Positions 35,346-44,172 of a stretch of 64,000 bases of DNA are shown here, one piece after another. The notes under the pieces were generated by a model. It searched no databases, was not told where the DNA came from, and worked only from the letters and a program-made list of their open reading frames with translations. The stretch covers positions 5,171,501-5,235,500 of the forward strand of contig NZ_CP029254.1 in NCBI RefSeq assembly GCF_003122365.1. Reading direction: 5' to 3'. A program made the translations under genes and the position numbers. The DNA comes from Streptomyces spongiicola (lineage in GTDB: Bacteria; Actinomycetota; Actinomycetes; Streptomycetales; Streptomycetaceae). Each line of letters starts with the position of its first letter. Within the stretch, counting starts at the first letter, position 1.

Positions 35346-35731
35346 GCTACGTGCGTTGGGCGCGACTCGCCCGAGCCGGCGCACCGAGGTCGGGGGAGCG
35401 GGGGACCAGCTACGCGCGCGGGCGCGACCCTCCACCTCCACCATCCGCAACGGCACGGTGACCGGATCGGCTACGCGCGCGGGCGCGACCCTCCACCTCC
35501 ACCATCCGCAACGGCACGGTGACCGGATCGGCTACGCGCGCGGGCGCGACCCCGGCGGGATCCAGCCGAAAGAGGCCTGGGTGGGACCCGCTACGCGCGC
35601 GGGCGCGACCGGGGAACGGATGTGCGTCGGAAGGCGCGGGGGTGGAACCCGCTACGCGCGCGGGCGCGACTCGCGACGTTCGCCGAGGTGTGCGCCTCGG
35701 CTTCCGAACCCGCTATGCGCGCGGGCGCGAC
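35346..35731. repeat. CRISPR-like direct repeat array (seven copies, period about 61 bp)
   Basis: GCTACGCGCGCGGGCGCGAC occurs at 35409, 35470, 35531, 35590, 35651 and, with one change, 35712. A degenerate copy lies at 35346. Spacings are 63, 61, 61, 59, 61, 61. In four copies the identity extends leftwards to ACCC, allowing a CCCGC/GCGGG hairpin. Intervening 39-42-bp segments differ, except that two are identical. The 61-bp pitch equals that of type I-E arrays, but no cas gene is in the window, so it may instead be a regulatory or decayed repeat. Confidence 0.85.
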
Positions 35732-35985
35732 GGCAGTGTTCCCGGTGGCGGGGTCCGGTGGCGGGGTCGCGCGGGATCCGGCCCGACCCCGCCGCCCAGC
35801 CGAACCGCCCGATCGAGGCGCACCGCCGCACCGCTGGCCGCACCGAGCCGCACCGATCGCACTGCCGTCTCGGCGCGGTCAGGTCGTGCGGTCGGGTCGT
35901 GCGGTCGGGTCGTGAGGGCACGCATGGTCGCGGCCGCCTCGCGCGGCCTCGCAGGCGCCGGGAGGGATCGGTCATCCGCAGCTCG
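35732..35985. other. Gene-free stretch after the repeat array
   Basis: No gene. A GTGCGGTCGGGTC-type repeat recurs at 35878-35915, just downstream of the flippase gene's stop. A possible further degenerate array unit is at about 35768. Confidence 0.5.
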
Positions 35986-38900
35986 TCAGAGCGCGCCCTT
36001 CCGGGTGAGGTGGTTGAACGACAACCACCCCGGCAGCACCGGAAGCCAGAGCGTCAGCAGCCGGTACAGCAGCACGGCCGGCGCCGCGACCTCCGGCGGC
36101 AGCCCCACGGCGATGAGCCCCAGGGTCAGCGCGCCCTCCACGGCGCCCACACCACCGGGTGTCGGGGCAGCCGACCCCAGGGCGTTGCCGGCCAGGAAGA
36201 CGACGGCGATGCTGGCGTAGCTGAGTTGCTGGTCGCCGTTGTCGAAGGCCCGGATGGAAGCGTCCAGGCACATCACGAAGGAGCCGGTGAGCAGCAGCAT
36301 GCCGCCGATTCCGGTGATCAGCTTCCCCGGCCGCTGGAGCACGTCCAGCATGCGCGGGACGACCCCGGCGAACAGGGACCGCAGCCGGGTCGCCACGAAC
36401 TTCCGCAGGAAGGGGATCGCGGTCACCACCAGCACCAGCACCGCGACCGTCAGCAGTCCCGCGATGACGGTCCTCGACGGCGTGAGTGACGAGGTCTTCT
36501 CCGTGCCGGTGAGGTAGCCGAAGGCGAGCAGTAGCAGGATGTGCGCGCCGAGACCGAAGAGCTGCGAGGCGCCGACGCTCGCCACGGCGAGCCCGGGGCG
36601 GACCCCGGAGCGCTGTAGGAAGCGGGTGTTCAGCGCGACACCGCCGACGGCCGCGGGCGCGACGATCTTCACGAAGGAGCCGGCGACCTGCGCGACGACC
36701 GTCCGCGGGAACGGCACCCGCTCCGGCACGAAGCCCAGCAGGCTCATCGCGGCCGCCATGTAGCTGAGCGCCGAGAACAGCACCGCCGCGGCGACCCAGC
36801 CCCAGTGGGCCTGGCTGACCACGGTGAGGTCGGTCCGAGTGATCTGCGACAGCAGGAAGTACGCGGCGATCGCCCCGGCGATCAGACTGACCAGTGTGCG
36901 CGGCCGGATCCGCTCCAGCCGGGCGGGCTCCACCGGCGCCTGCGGACGGATCAGCAGTACCTGGTGGCGGATCTGGGCGAGCAGGTCCTCCTCCCGTGCC
37001 TCGTCCAGTGCCTCGCCCATGGCCCGCTTCTCGGCCTGTCTCTCGGCGCGCAGCGATCTGCGGACGGCCCTCCTGTCGTCATCCGCCCCCTGCGTGCCCT
37101 GCTCGGCCCTCTCCCGCCGCGCCGACTCGGCCGCGGCAAGCACCGCCTCCCGCTCGCGTTGCGCCCGCTCCCGGGCCAGTCGGCGCAGCGTGGCCCGGGT
37201 GGAGCGGCTGAGCGCGATGGGCTGAAGCAGCGGCAGGCAGTCCGCGACTCCGTCCGGTCCCAGCACCTCGACGGCCGCGGCGACCGCGCGCTCGGCTCCC
37301 ACCCGCAGACCGAGCGTCGTCAGCAGCTGCGCGATGTCCATGCGCAGTACCACGTCGCCCGCCGCGATCTCGCCGCCGCGCAGGTCCGTCAGCACCACCC
37401 TGCCGGAACGATCCACCAGGATCGCGTCGCCGATGAGCCTGCGGTGCGCGATGCGGCGCGACTGCAGCGCCCGTACCTGCCGGAACGCGCCGTGTACCAC
37501 CTTGTCGGTGATCTCCCCGTCCGACAGGGAGTCCAGCGAGCGGCCGCCGAGGTGCTCGTACACCAGCATGACGGCGTCCGGGCCCAGCTCGGACGTGGCG
37601 ATCAGCCGGGGCGCGTTGGCACCGGCGGCGATGGCGGCGTAGGCGAGCAGTGCCTCCTGTTCCAGGGCCTGGCGCAGCGACTGGTTGGAGCGGCGGGTGG
37701 TGATGCCCCGCAGCGTCAGCCGGCGCCACACCCGGTAGAAGTAGCCGTGCGCCTGCTGCTCGCGGTCGACGACGGTGACGTCGAGCGGCGGGCCGTCTTC
37801 CAGGGTGACGAGGTACCGTCTGCCCCGGTCGCCCTGGTCGGCGTAGTCCGGTGTGTCCTCGGCACGCATGGCCGTCACCGGGCGGAAGCCGACGTGCCGC
37901 AGGCCCGCCAGGAGTGTCTGGCCGGTCGGCCGCACGTTCGGGGAGCCGACCGCGTACAGCGTTCCGTACGCGACGGTCCAGCCGATCAGCACGGTCAGGA
38001 TGATCGAGAACGGTGTGGTGTAGCCGGCGACGAGCATCGCGAAGGCGTCGAGCAGCAGCACACCCCACAGCGCGACGCGCCAGCGCGGCCTTCGCGCCAT
38101 GCCGACCGCCGTCATATAGGCGATCACGGGTGCGAGATAGCCGTGTACCGGGTCGGTGAGCCCGCCGCCCGAGGCGGGCTGGGTGAGTGCGTCCTGGATC
38201 TGGGCCGGGGCGGCCTCGGCGACCCACAGGTCGGTGGCGAGCGTCACACCGTGCGCGAGGACGGCCGCGAGCACACCGTCGGCGATCCGCAGTCCGTCCC
38301 GTTTGATCAGCCGCTCGATCGCGAAGGCGACGGGGACGAGGAGCACCGCGATGCTCGACATCAGCCCGGCGAGTTTCACCAGCAGGTCGGGGGCCTGACC
38401 GGTGCCCTTGGAGATGTCCGACTCGAGGCCGGTGGTGGTGCCGTGGGCGAAGGCGGCGAGACCCAGGACGACGACGATCGCCAGGATGCCCGCCAGCAGC
38501 CGCGTCAGGTCGGAGGGGCGGTGGACACGAGCAGGCAGCAGGGGCTCGTCGCCGGAGAGGCGGTCGATGTGGGCCACGTCGTCGCCGTCGCCGGCCGTGC
38601 GCCGGCGCTCGTGCTCCGGCACCCGGCGGCCGGACTCGGCAGGAGGCCGGATCGGCGTGGTGGGCCGGCCCTGCTCCCCGCGACCCTCGGCCGGGGCGGA
38701 ACCCTCGGAGGTGTCCCGGGAGGAGCCTGCGGCGGGGTGGGTGGGGTCGGCCCTCAGGCCCCGCTCCGGGTCCCGGTCCCGCTCCGGATCCTGGCCTTGC
38801 TCCTGCTCCGGATCCCGGTCCCGCTCCGGGTCCCGGTTCTGCTTCGGGTCCCGGTTCTGCTTCGGGTCCCGGTTCTGCTCCGGATCCCGGTCCTGCTTCG

Positions 38901-39129
38901 GGCCACGGTTTCCGGCAGGGTCCCGGGCGTGGTCCTGGTCCTGGTGCTGTCCGGCCGGGTCCGGGGCGGGGTCCGGGGCGCGGTTCTGGCCTGCGGCCGG
39001 GTCCGGGGCGGGGTCCTGGTGCTGTCCGGCGGCTCCGGCGCGCGACTCGGGGCCGGAGGTGCTCGCCGCCGCGGGAGGCTGCACGCCCAGCTCCTTCGTC
39101 GTGTCGGTCTCTTCTTGATCTCGTATCAC
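35986..39129 (-). CDS. Large lysylphosphatidylglycerol-synthase/flippase-type membrane protein fused to a kinase-like domain
   Basis: 1047 residues, GTG start at 39129. Residues 1-200 are disordered, with tandem DPxQNR/DPERDR repeats. A first block of membrane helices follows (about 220-400). A soluble domain at about 430-640 resembles an atypical kinase fold: VYEHLGGRSLDSL, IAHRRLIGDAILVDRSG, VVLTDLRGG; the usual HRD/DFG residues are changed. The last 330 residues match the lysylphosphatidylglycerol synthase TM domain (APAAVGGVALNTRFL, APTPGGVGAVEG). It lacks the C-terminal aminoacyl-transferase domain, so lipid flipping is likelier than lysylation. Confidence 0.88.
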   Translation of the reverse strand: MIRDQEETDTTKELGVQPPAAASTSGPESRAGAAGQHQDPAPDPAAGQNRAPDPAPDPAGQHQDQDHARDPAGNRGPKQDRDPEQNRDPKQNRDPKQNRDPERDRDPEQEQGQDPERDRDPERGLRADPTHPAAGSSRDTSEGSAPAEGRGEQGRPTTPIRPPAESGRRVPEHERRRTAGDGDDVAHIDRLSGDEPLLPARVHRPSDLTRLLAGILAIVVVLGLAAFAHGTTTGLESDISKGTGQAPDLLVKLAGLMSSIAVLLVPVAFAIERLIKRDGLRIADGVLAAVLAHGVTLATDLWVAEAAPAQIQDALTQPASGGGLTDPVHGYLAPVIAYMTAVGMARRPRWRVALWGVLLLDAFAMLVAGYTTPFSIILTVLIGWTVAYGTLYAVGSPNVRPTGQTLLAGLRHVGFRPVTAMRAEDTPDYADQGDRGRRYLVTLEDGPPLDVTVVDREQQAHGYFYRVWRRLTLRGITTRRSNQSLRQALEQEALLAYAAIAAGANAPRLIATSELGPDAVMLVYEHLGGRSLDSLSDGEITDKVVHGAFRQVRALQSRRIAHRRLIGDAILVDRSGRVVLTDLRGGEIAAGDVVLRMDIAQLLTTLGLRVGAERAVAAAVEVLGPDGVADCLPLLQPIALSRSTRATLRRLARERAQREREAVLAAAESARRERAEQGTQGADDDRRAVRRSLRAERQAEKRAMGEALDEAREEDLLAQIRHQVLLIRPQAPVEPARLERIRPRTLVSLIAGAIAAYFLLSQITRTDLTVVSQAHWGWVAAAVLFSALSYMAAAMSLLGFVPERVPFPRTVVAQVAGSFVKIVAPAAVGGVALNTRFLQRSGVRPGLAVASVGASQLFGLGAHILLLLAFGYLTGTEKTSSLTPSRTVIAGLLTVAVLVLVVTAIPFLRKFVATRLRSLFAGVVPRMLDVLQRPGKLITGIGGMLLLTGSFVMCLDASIRAFDNGDQQLSYASIAVVFLAGNALGSAAPTPGGVGAVEGALTLGLIAVGLPPEVAAPAVLLYRLLTLWLPVLPGWLSFNHLTRKGAL

Positions 39130-39290
39130 CAGTCACCGCCCGGACGATGGTGGCATGGCGAACCGACAGCGGGTGGCATCAGGGTGCGGCGCGAAGGTGC
39201 GCGCTGTCCCTCCTGCCCCTGTTTCGCTTGGTATATGCAATATGCCGCGATCTCGGTCCGCTGTCGGTGGCATGGGGCAGGATGGTCCGG

Positions 39291-39683
39291 ATGAGCGATG
39301 AGGTACCGGAGCTGCGGGAGCCGCCGGAACTGCCGGAGTACGCGGAGAGGGTGCTCGGTGTCGCCGAGCACATACCACCCGGCCGGGTCATGACGTACGG
39401 GGACATCGCCGAATGGCTGGGTGAGGGAGGGCCGCGCCAGGTCGGCAGGGTGATGGCGCTCTACGGGGGAGCGGTTCCCTGGTGGCGGGTGGTGCGCTCC
39501 GACGGTGCCCTGCTGCCCGGTCACGAACTGCGGGCACTGCGGCACTACCGGGCCGAAGGCACCCCGCTGCGGCAGGCGCCGCCGGGCGCGGTGGGCCATG
39601 TGCCCCGCCTCGACATGAGGCGGGCCCGATGGGACGGCGTCACCCGTGCTGCGGACGGGACGGGCGGAGGGACTCACATCTGA
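39291..39683 (+). CDS. Alkyltransferase-like (ATL) DNA-binding protein, MGMT family
   Basis: 130 residues from the ATG at 39291 (MSDEVPELREPPELPEYAE); an ATG at 39282 is the alternative. The MGMT core reads RVLGVAEHIPPGRVMTYGDI, ARQVGRVMALYGG and VPWWRVVRSDG. The catalytic PCHR of true methyltransferases is replaced by PWWR, so no methyl transfer is possible. ATL proteins bind O6-alkylguanine, flip it out and flag it for nucleotide excision repair. It lies directly before the AdnAB-type genes. Confidence 0.9.
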   Translation: MSDEVPELREPPELPEYAERVLGVAEHIPPGRVMTYGDIAEWLGEGGPRQVGRVMALYGGAVPWWRVVRSDGALLPGHELRALRHYRAEGTPLRQAPPGAVGHVPRLDMRRARWDGVTRAADGTGGGTHI

Positions 39684-39925
39684 CAGCTTCCGCCATTCGA
39701 AGGCGCGATGAGACGTCCGGAGCCCGCCGCCGGTGCCCGCGACGGTTCCGGGCGGTCCGTCCGCGGCGCGGGAGCCCGCGGGCGTAGCGTCTTCCCCACC
39801 GCCGGGGGTGCTCGCGCCGCCGGCGGCCCCTCCCACCGGCCCCCGGGCCCCTCCGCCCCGCCCGTGCCCCCGCACCGGGCCCTTCGTCACCACTGTCAGC
39901 ACACCCACCAGGACCGGCGATCCAC

Positions 39926-42900
39926 GTGAGTTCCTCCTCTTCCACCGGGCGTACACCGCACCGTCGGGTACGGCAGGGGATCCCCCCGGGCCCGCAAGGG
40001 CGCAAGGGGCGGGCCCCGGGCGCGTACCGACTTGTGCGTACCTCGCCGGGCCCGGTGGATCCCCCTCTCCTGGACGCCTCGCAGCGTGCCGTGGTTGACC
40101 ATGGGCGCGGCCCGCTGCTCGTGCTCGCGGGACCGGGCACGGGTAAGACGACGACCCTGGTCGAGGCGGTCGCCTCCCGGATCGAGCGGGGTGCGGACCC
40201 GGAGCGGCTGCTGGTGCTCACCTTCAGCCGGAAGGCGGCGGTCGAACTGCGCGACCGGATGGCGGTGCGGCTGGGGGGCCCGCGGGCGCCGCAGGCAACC
40301 ACCTTCCACTCCTACTGCTACGCGCTGGTGCGGGCCCACCAGGACGCGGACCTCTTCGCCGAGCCGCTGCGCCTGCTGTCCGGTCCAGAGCAGGACGTGG
40401 CCGTCCGTGAGCTGCTGGCCGGACAGCTCGACCTGGAGCAGGAGTCAAGGGCCGGGGCACGCTGGCCCGCCGAACTGCGGGCATGCCTCACCACCCGCGG
40501 CTTCGCCGACGAGGTGCGGGCCGTGCTCGCCCGGAGCCGGGAACTCGGGCTCGGCCCGGACGCGCTGGCGGCCTTCGCCCGGCGTACCGGGCGTCCCGAC
40601 TGGGGTGCCGCCGCTGCCTTCCTCGCCGAGTACCTGGACGTCCTGGATCTGCAGGGCGTCCTGGACTACGCCGAACTCGTCCACCGGGCGTCGCTCCTCG
40701 CCGAGCGGCCGGGGACGGGCGACCACATCGCCCAGCGGTACGACGCGGTCTTCGTCGACGAGTACCAGGACACCGACCCGGCTCAGGTCCGCCTGCTGCG
40801 GGCGCTGGCGGGGGACGGCCGCACCCTGGTCGCGTTCGGCGACCCCGACCAGTCCATCTACGCCTTCCGGGGCGCGGACGTGAACGGCATCCTCGACTTC
40901 CCCACCGAGTTCCGGCGCGGCGACGGGCGCCCGGCCCCGGTCGCGGTGCTGAGGACGTCCCGTCGCTCCGGGACGACCGTGCTGTCGGCGACCCGTCTGC
41001 TCACCCAGCGGATGCCCCTGCCCCGGCTGCCCTCGGACCGGGTCCGGGCCCACCGCGAGCTGACCGCCGCCCGCTCGGGCGGTCGCGTCGAGGTCTACAC
41101 GTATCCGACCGCCTCGACGGAACTCGGCAACGTCGCCGACATCCTGCGGCGCGCCCACCTGGAGGAGGGCGTGCCGTGGCACGACATGGCGGTCCTCGTC
41201 CGCGCGGGCAGTCGCAGTCTCCCGTCGACACGGCGCGCGCTCACCATGGCCGGCGTGCCGGTCGAGACGGACGGTGACGACGTCCCCCTGCGCCACGAGG
41301 CCGCGGTGACGCCCCTGCTGGCCGCACTGCGGACCGCGGCGAGGCCGTTCGCACCGGGACACACCGCGGCCGGGGAGGGCCGGGACGGTGGCAGCGGGGC
41401 AGAGGGCGGCGGGGCAGAGGGCGGCCGGGCAGAGGGCGGCGGGGACGGTGGCGGCGCGGGAGCGCACACCGGGGACGGCGGCGGGCGGCCAGAAGGCGCT
41501 CGGGAAGGCGGTCGGCACGCCTTCCCCGTACCCCGTTCCCTCCTGGACGAAGGTTCCGGTTCCGGCACCGGTTCCGGCACCGGCTCCGGTGCCGCGGACC
41601 ACGGCCCCGTAGGTGCCGACCACGCAGACCCCGGTACTGCGAATTCCGGTCCCACGAATTCCGGTCCCACGGATTCCGGTCCCACGGATTCCGGTCCCAC
41701 GGATTCCGGTCCCACGGATTCCGGTACCGCTCCCGGCTCGGTGCGTCAGGAGCAACCTCCGATCGATGCCGACACCGCGGCGACTCTCCTCACATCCCCC
41801 CTCGGCGGTATGGACACAGCCGACCTCCGCCGCCTCGGCCGCGCCCTCCGCGACGAGGAGCGCGCGGCCGGCGACCGCGTGCCACCCCCCTCCGACGTGC
41901 TCATCGCCCGCGCCCTGGCCGAACCCGAGCGGCTCACCGTGCACGACCCCGCCTACGCCCGCCCTGCCCAGCGGCTCGGTGTCCTGCTGCGCAAGGTCCG
42001 TGACCTCCTCGACGGCGGCGGCACGGCCGAGGAGGCCCTCTGGGAGCTGTGGACCGGCACGTCCTGGCCGCAGCGCCTGGAGCGGACCGCCCTCCGCGGC
42101 GGTCCGGCCGGCCGCAACGCCGACCGCGACCTCGACGCCGTCTGCGCGCTGTTCGAGACCGCGGCCCGAGCGGAGGAGCGCACCGGCGGCCGGGGCGCCC
42201 TGAACTTCCTCGACGAACTGGAGGCCCAGGACATCGCCGCCGACACGCTCGCGCGCCGGCCCGAACGCCCCGCGGCCGTCCGGCTGATGACCGCCCACCG
42301 TTCCAAGGGCCTCGAGTGGGGCCTCGTCGTGGTCGCCGGCGTACAGGAGGGCCTCTGGCCGGACCTGCGCCGCCGCGGGTCGCTCCTGGAGGCCGACCGG
42401 ATCGGCCGCGACGGACTCGCCGAGCCCCTCACTCCCGGCGCCCTGCTCGCCGAGGAGCGCCGTCTGTTCTACGTCGCCGCCACCCGCGCCCGGGACCGCC
42501 TCGTCGTCACCGCCGTCAAGGCCCCCGCCGACGACGGTGACCAGCCCTCGCGTTTCCTCACCGAACTCGGCGCCGAACCGAGCGACATCACCGGCCGGCC
42601 GCGCCGCCCGCTCGCCGTCGCCCCGCTGGTGGCCGAGCTGAGGGCCACCACCGTCGACCCCGAGGCCTCCGACGCGCTCCGCGACGCCGCCGCGCGACGG
42701 CTCGCGCGTCTCGCAGCGCTCACCGACGACGAGGGACAGCCCCTCGTGCCCGCGGCGCACCCCTACCGCTGGTGGGGACTGCAGGAGCCGACGCACAGCG
42801 GGGTGCCCCTCCGCGATCGCGACCACCCCGTCACCCTGTCCGGCAGCGCCCTCGACCAGCTCGCGAACACCTGTGCGCTGCAGTGGTTCCTGGGACGGGA

Positions 42901-43630
42901 GGTCAGGGCGGACGCCCCGGCCACCGCCGCCCAGGGTTTCGGCAACGTCGTGCATGTCCTCGCCGACGAGGTCGCCTCCGGCCGTACCCCCGCCGACCTG
43001 GCCGTCCTCATGGAACGGCTCGACTCCGTGTGGGACGCCCTCGCCTTCGACGCGCCCTGGAAGTCCGCACAGGAGAAGGAGCACGCGCGTGCGGCGCTCG
43101 AACGCTTCGTCCGCTGGCATGTGACGGACCGCGGCGGCCGCACCCCCGTCGCCACCGAGCACGACTTCGACGTCACGCTCGAGGCCGGCCCGTACGAGGT
43201 GCGCATCAGGGGTTCCATGGACCGCGTGGAGCGGGACGAACGAGGCCGGGCGTACGTCGTCGACTTCAAGACCGGCAAGCAGGCCCCGACCAGGGGCGAG
43301 GTCGAGCGCCACCCCCAGCTCGCCGTCTACCAGCTCGCCGTCCGCGAGGGCGCCGTCGACGAGTTCTTCGACGGTGACCGGCCCGAGCCCGGCGGCGCCG
43401 AACTCGTGCATCTTCGCCAGGCAGCCCCCAAGAAGGAGGGCGGGGAGGCGGTGCCCCGCGTCCAGTCCCAGGAACCCCTCTCCGGCGAATGGGTCGGTGA
43501 TCTGCTCGCCACCGCCGCGGGCCGGGTCCTCGACGAACGCTTCACCCCCAGCACCGGCTCCCAGTGCGAGCACTGCGCCTTCCGCTCCTCGTGCAGCGCC
43601 AGGCCCGAGGGGCGTCACATCGTCGAGTGA
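39926..43630 (+). CDS. adnA: AdnA-like UvrD-type helicase with RecB-type nuclease and Fe-S domain
   Basis: 1234 residues, GTG start at 39926. The SF1 helicase motifs are complete: AGPGTGKTTTL (about 68), DEYQDTDP, FGDPDQSIYAFRG, MTAHRSKGLEWG. A low-complexity insert at about 475-610 contains (S)GPTDSGPTDSG repeats. The C-terminal nuclease has YVVDFKTGK. One Cys (LANTCALQW) plus the C-terminal CxxCx5C (CEHCAFRSSC) form a 4Fe-4S staple. AdnAB resects DNA double-strand ends in actinobacteria. The A/B naming follows mycobacterial gene order and is tentative. Confidence 0.9.
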   Translation: MSSSSSTGRTPHRRVRQGIPPGPQGRKGRAPGAYRLVRTSPGPVDPPLLDASQRAVVDHGRGPLLVLAGPGTGKTTTLVEAVASRIERGADPERLLVLTFSRKAAVELRDRMAVRLGGPRAPQATTFHSYCYALVRAHQDADLFAEPLRLLSGPEQDVAVRELLAGQLDLEQESRAGARWPAELRACLTTRGFADEVRAVLARSRELGLGPDALAAFARRTGRPDWGAAAAFLAEYLDVLDLQGVLDYAELVHRASLLAERPGTGDHIAQRYDAVFVDEYQDTDPAQVRLLRALAGDGRTLVAFGDPDQSIYAFRGADVNGILDFPTEFRRGDGRPAPVAVLRTSRRSGTTVLSATRLLTQRMPLPRLPSDRVRAHRELTAARSGGRVEVYTYPTASTELGNVADILRRAHLEEGVPWHDMAVLVRAGSRSLPSTRRALTMAGVPVETDGDDVPLRHEAAVTPLLAALRTAARPFAPGHTAAGEGRDGGSGAEGGGAEGGRAEGGGDGGGAGAHTGDGGGRPEGAREGGRHAFPVPRSLLDEGSGSGTGSGTGSGAADHGPVGADHADPGTANSGPTNSGPTDSGPTDSGPTDSGPTDSGTAPGSVRQEQPPIDADTAATLLTSPLGGMDTADLRRLGRALRDEERAAGDRVPPPSDVLIARALAEPERLTVHDPAYARPAQRLGVLLRKVRDLLDGGGTAEEALWELWTGTSWPQRLERTALRGGPAGRNADRDLDAVCALFETAARAEERTGGRGALNFLDELEAQDIAADTLARRPERPAAVRLMTAHRSKGLEWGLVVVAGVQEGLWPDLRRRGSLLEADRIGRDGLAEPLTPGALLAEERRLFYVAATRARDRLVVTAVKAPADDGDQPSRFLTELGAEPSDITGRPRRPLAVAPLVAELRATTVDPEASDALRDAAARRLARLAALTDDEGQPLVPAAHPYRWWGLQEPTHSGVPLRDRDHPVTLSGSALDQLANTCALQWFLGREVRADAPATAAQGFGNVVHVLADEVASGRTPADLAVLMERLDSVWDALAFDAPWKSAQEKEHARAALERFVRWHVTDRGGRTPVATEHDFDVTLEAGPYEVRIRGSMDRVERDERGRAYVVDFKTGKQAPTRGEVERHPQLAVYQLAVREGAVDEFFDGDRPEPGGAELVHLRQAAPKKEGGEAVPRVQSQEPLSGEWVGDLLATAAGRVLDERFTPSTGSQCEHCAFRSSCSARPEGRHIVE

Positions 43631-43749
43631 CGGCGGGACGGTACGCCGCCGCCCTGCCGCCCTGCCGCCCTGCCGTGCCGCCGTGCCCGCGCGGCCCGCG
43701 CCGCCGCCCTGCCGTGCGCCGCCTCGCCCTGCCGCCCTCCGCCGGCCAC
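43631..43749. repeat. CCGCCCTG-type low-complexity spacer
   Basis: Directly after the adnA stop, the units CCGCCCTG, CCGCCCTGCCGTG and related ones recur. No gene. It forms the left border of the ABC-ATPase relic. Confidence 0.6.
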
Positions 43750-44017
43750 GCCGCGCTGCGCTCCCGCATCGGCTATGTCACCCAGGCCCCCTCCGTCTAC
43801 GACGACCTGACCGTCCGCCAGAACCTCGCTTATTTCGCCGCGGTCCTCGACCCGGGCCGCGCCGCCGCCGAACGTCGACGGCACCAGGTCTCCCAGGCCC
43901 TCGCGGACGTGGACCTCACGGCGCACGCCGGCGCGCTCGCGGGCAGGCTCTCCGGAGGGCAGCGCAGCCGCGTCTCCCTCGCCGTCGCCCTCCTCGGCAC
44001 GCCCGACCTGCTCGTCG
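43750..44017 (+). pseudogene. Internal fragment of an ABC-transporter ATPase
   Basis: The frame reads AALRSRIGYVTQAPSVYDDL (Q-loop region), TVRQNLAYFAAVLD, then DVDLTAHAGALAGRLSGGQR and SRVSLAVALLGTPDLLV (ABC signature). Similarity ends exactly before the Walker B LDEPT, and the Walker A part is absent upstream. It resembles DrrA/NatA-type exporter ATPases. It is in the same frame as adnB and open into it, so it could be mis-annotated as an N-terminal extension of that helicase. Confidence 0.8.
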
Positions 44018-44172
44018 TATGCGACGCAACGGCGAGAACCTCCTCGTGCTGGCCGGCGAGGACGCCGTCCGGCCCGGCTCGCGGGCCAGGCAGCGCCCGG
44101 CCGCCCCGCCCGGCCCGCCCCGTGGGCCACCGGTGGGCGGTGCTGTCGGTGGTCGCCGCTAGCCTCTCTGAG

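Noticed and set aside
34631..35461. 276-codon plus-strand frame upstream of the CRISPR-like array
   Set aside because: Low-complexity Gly/Arg-rich sequence, frame continues into the repeat array whose 61-bp pitch shifts frame, no homology.
36805..39294. 829-codon plus-strand frame opposite the flippase/kinase-like gene
   Set aside because: Antisense shadow with no hydrophobic or catalytic pattern; the minus strand encodes clear membrane helices.
40445..43618. Very long open frame on the minus strand opposite the adnA-like gene
   Set aside because: It is a mirror of a GC-rich gene. It lacks any known domain, while the plus strand shows complete helicase and nuclease motifs.
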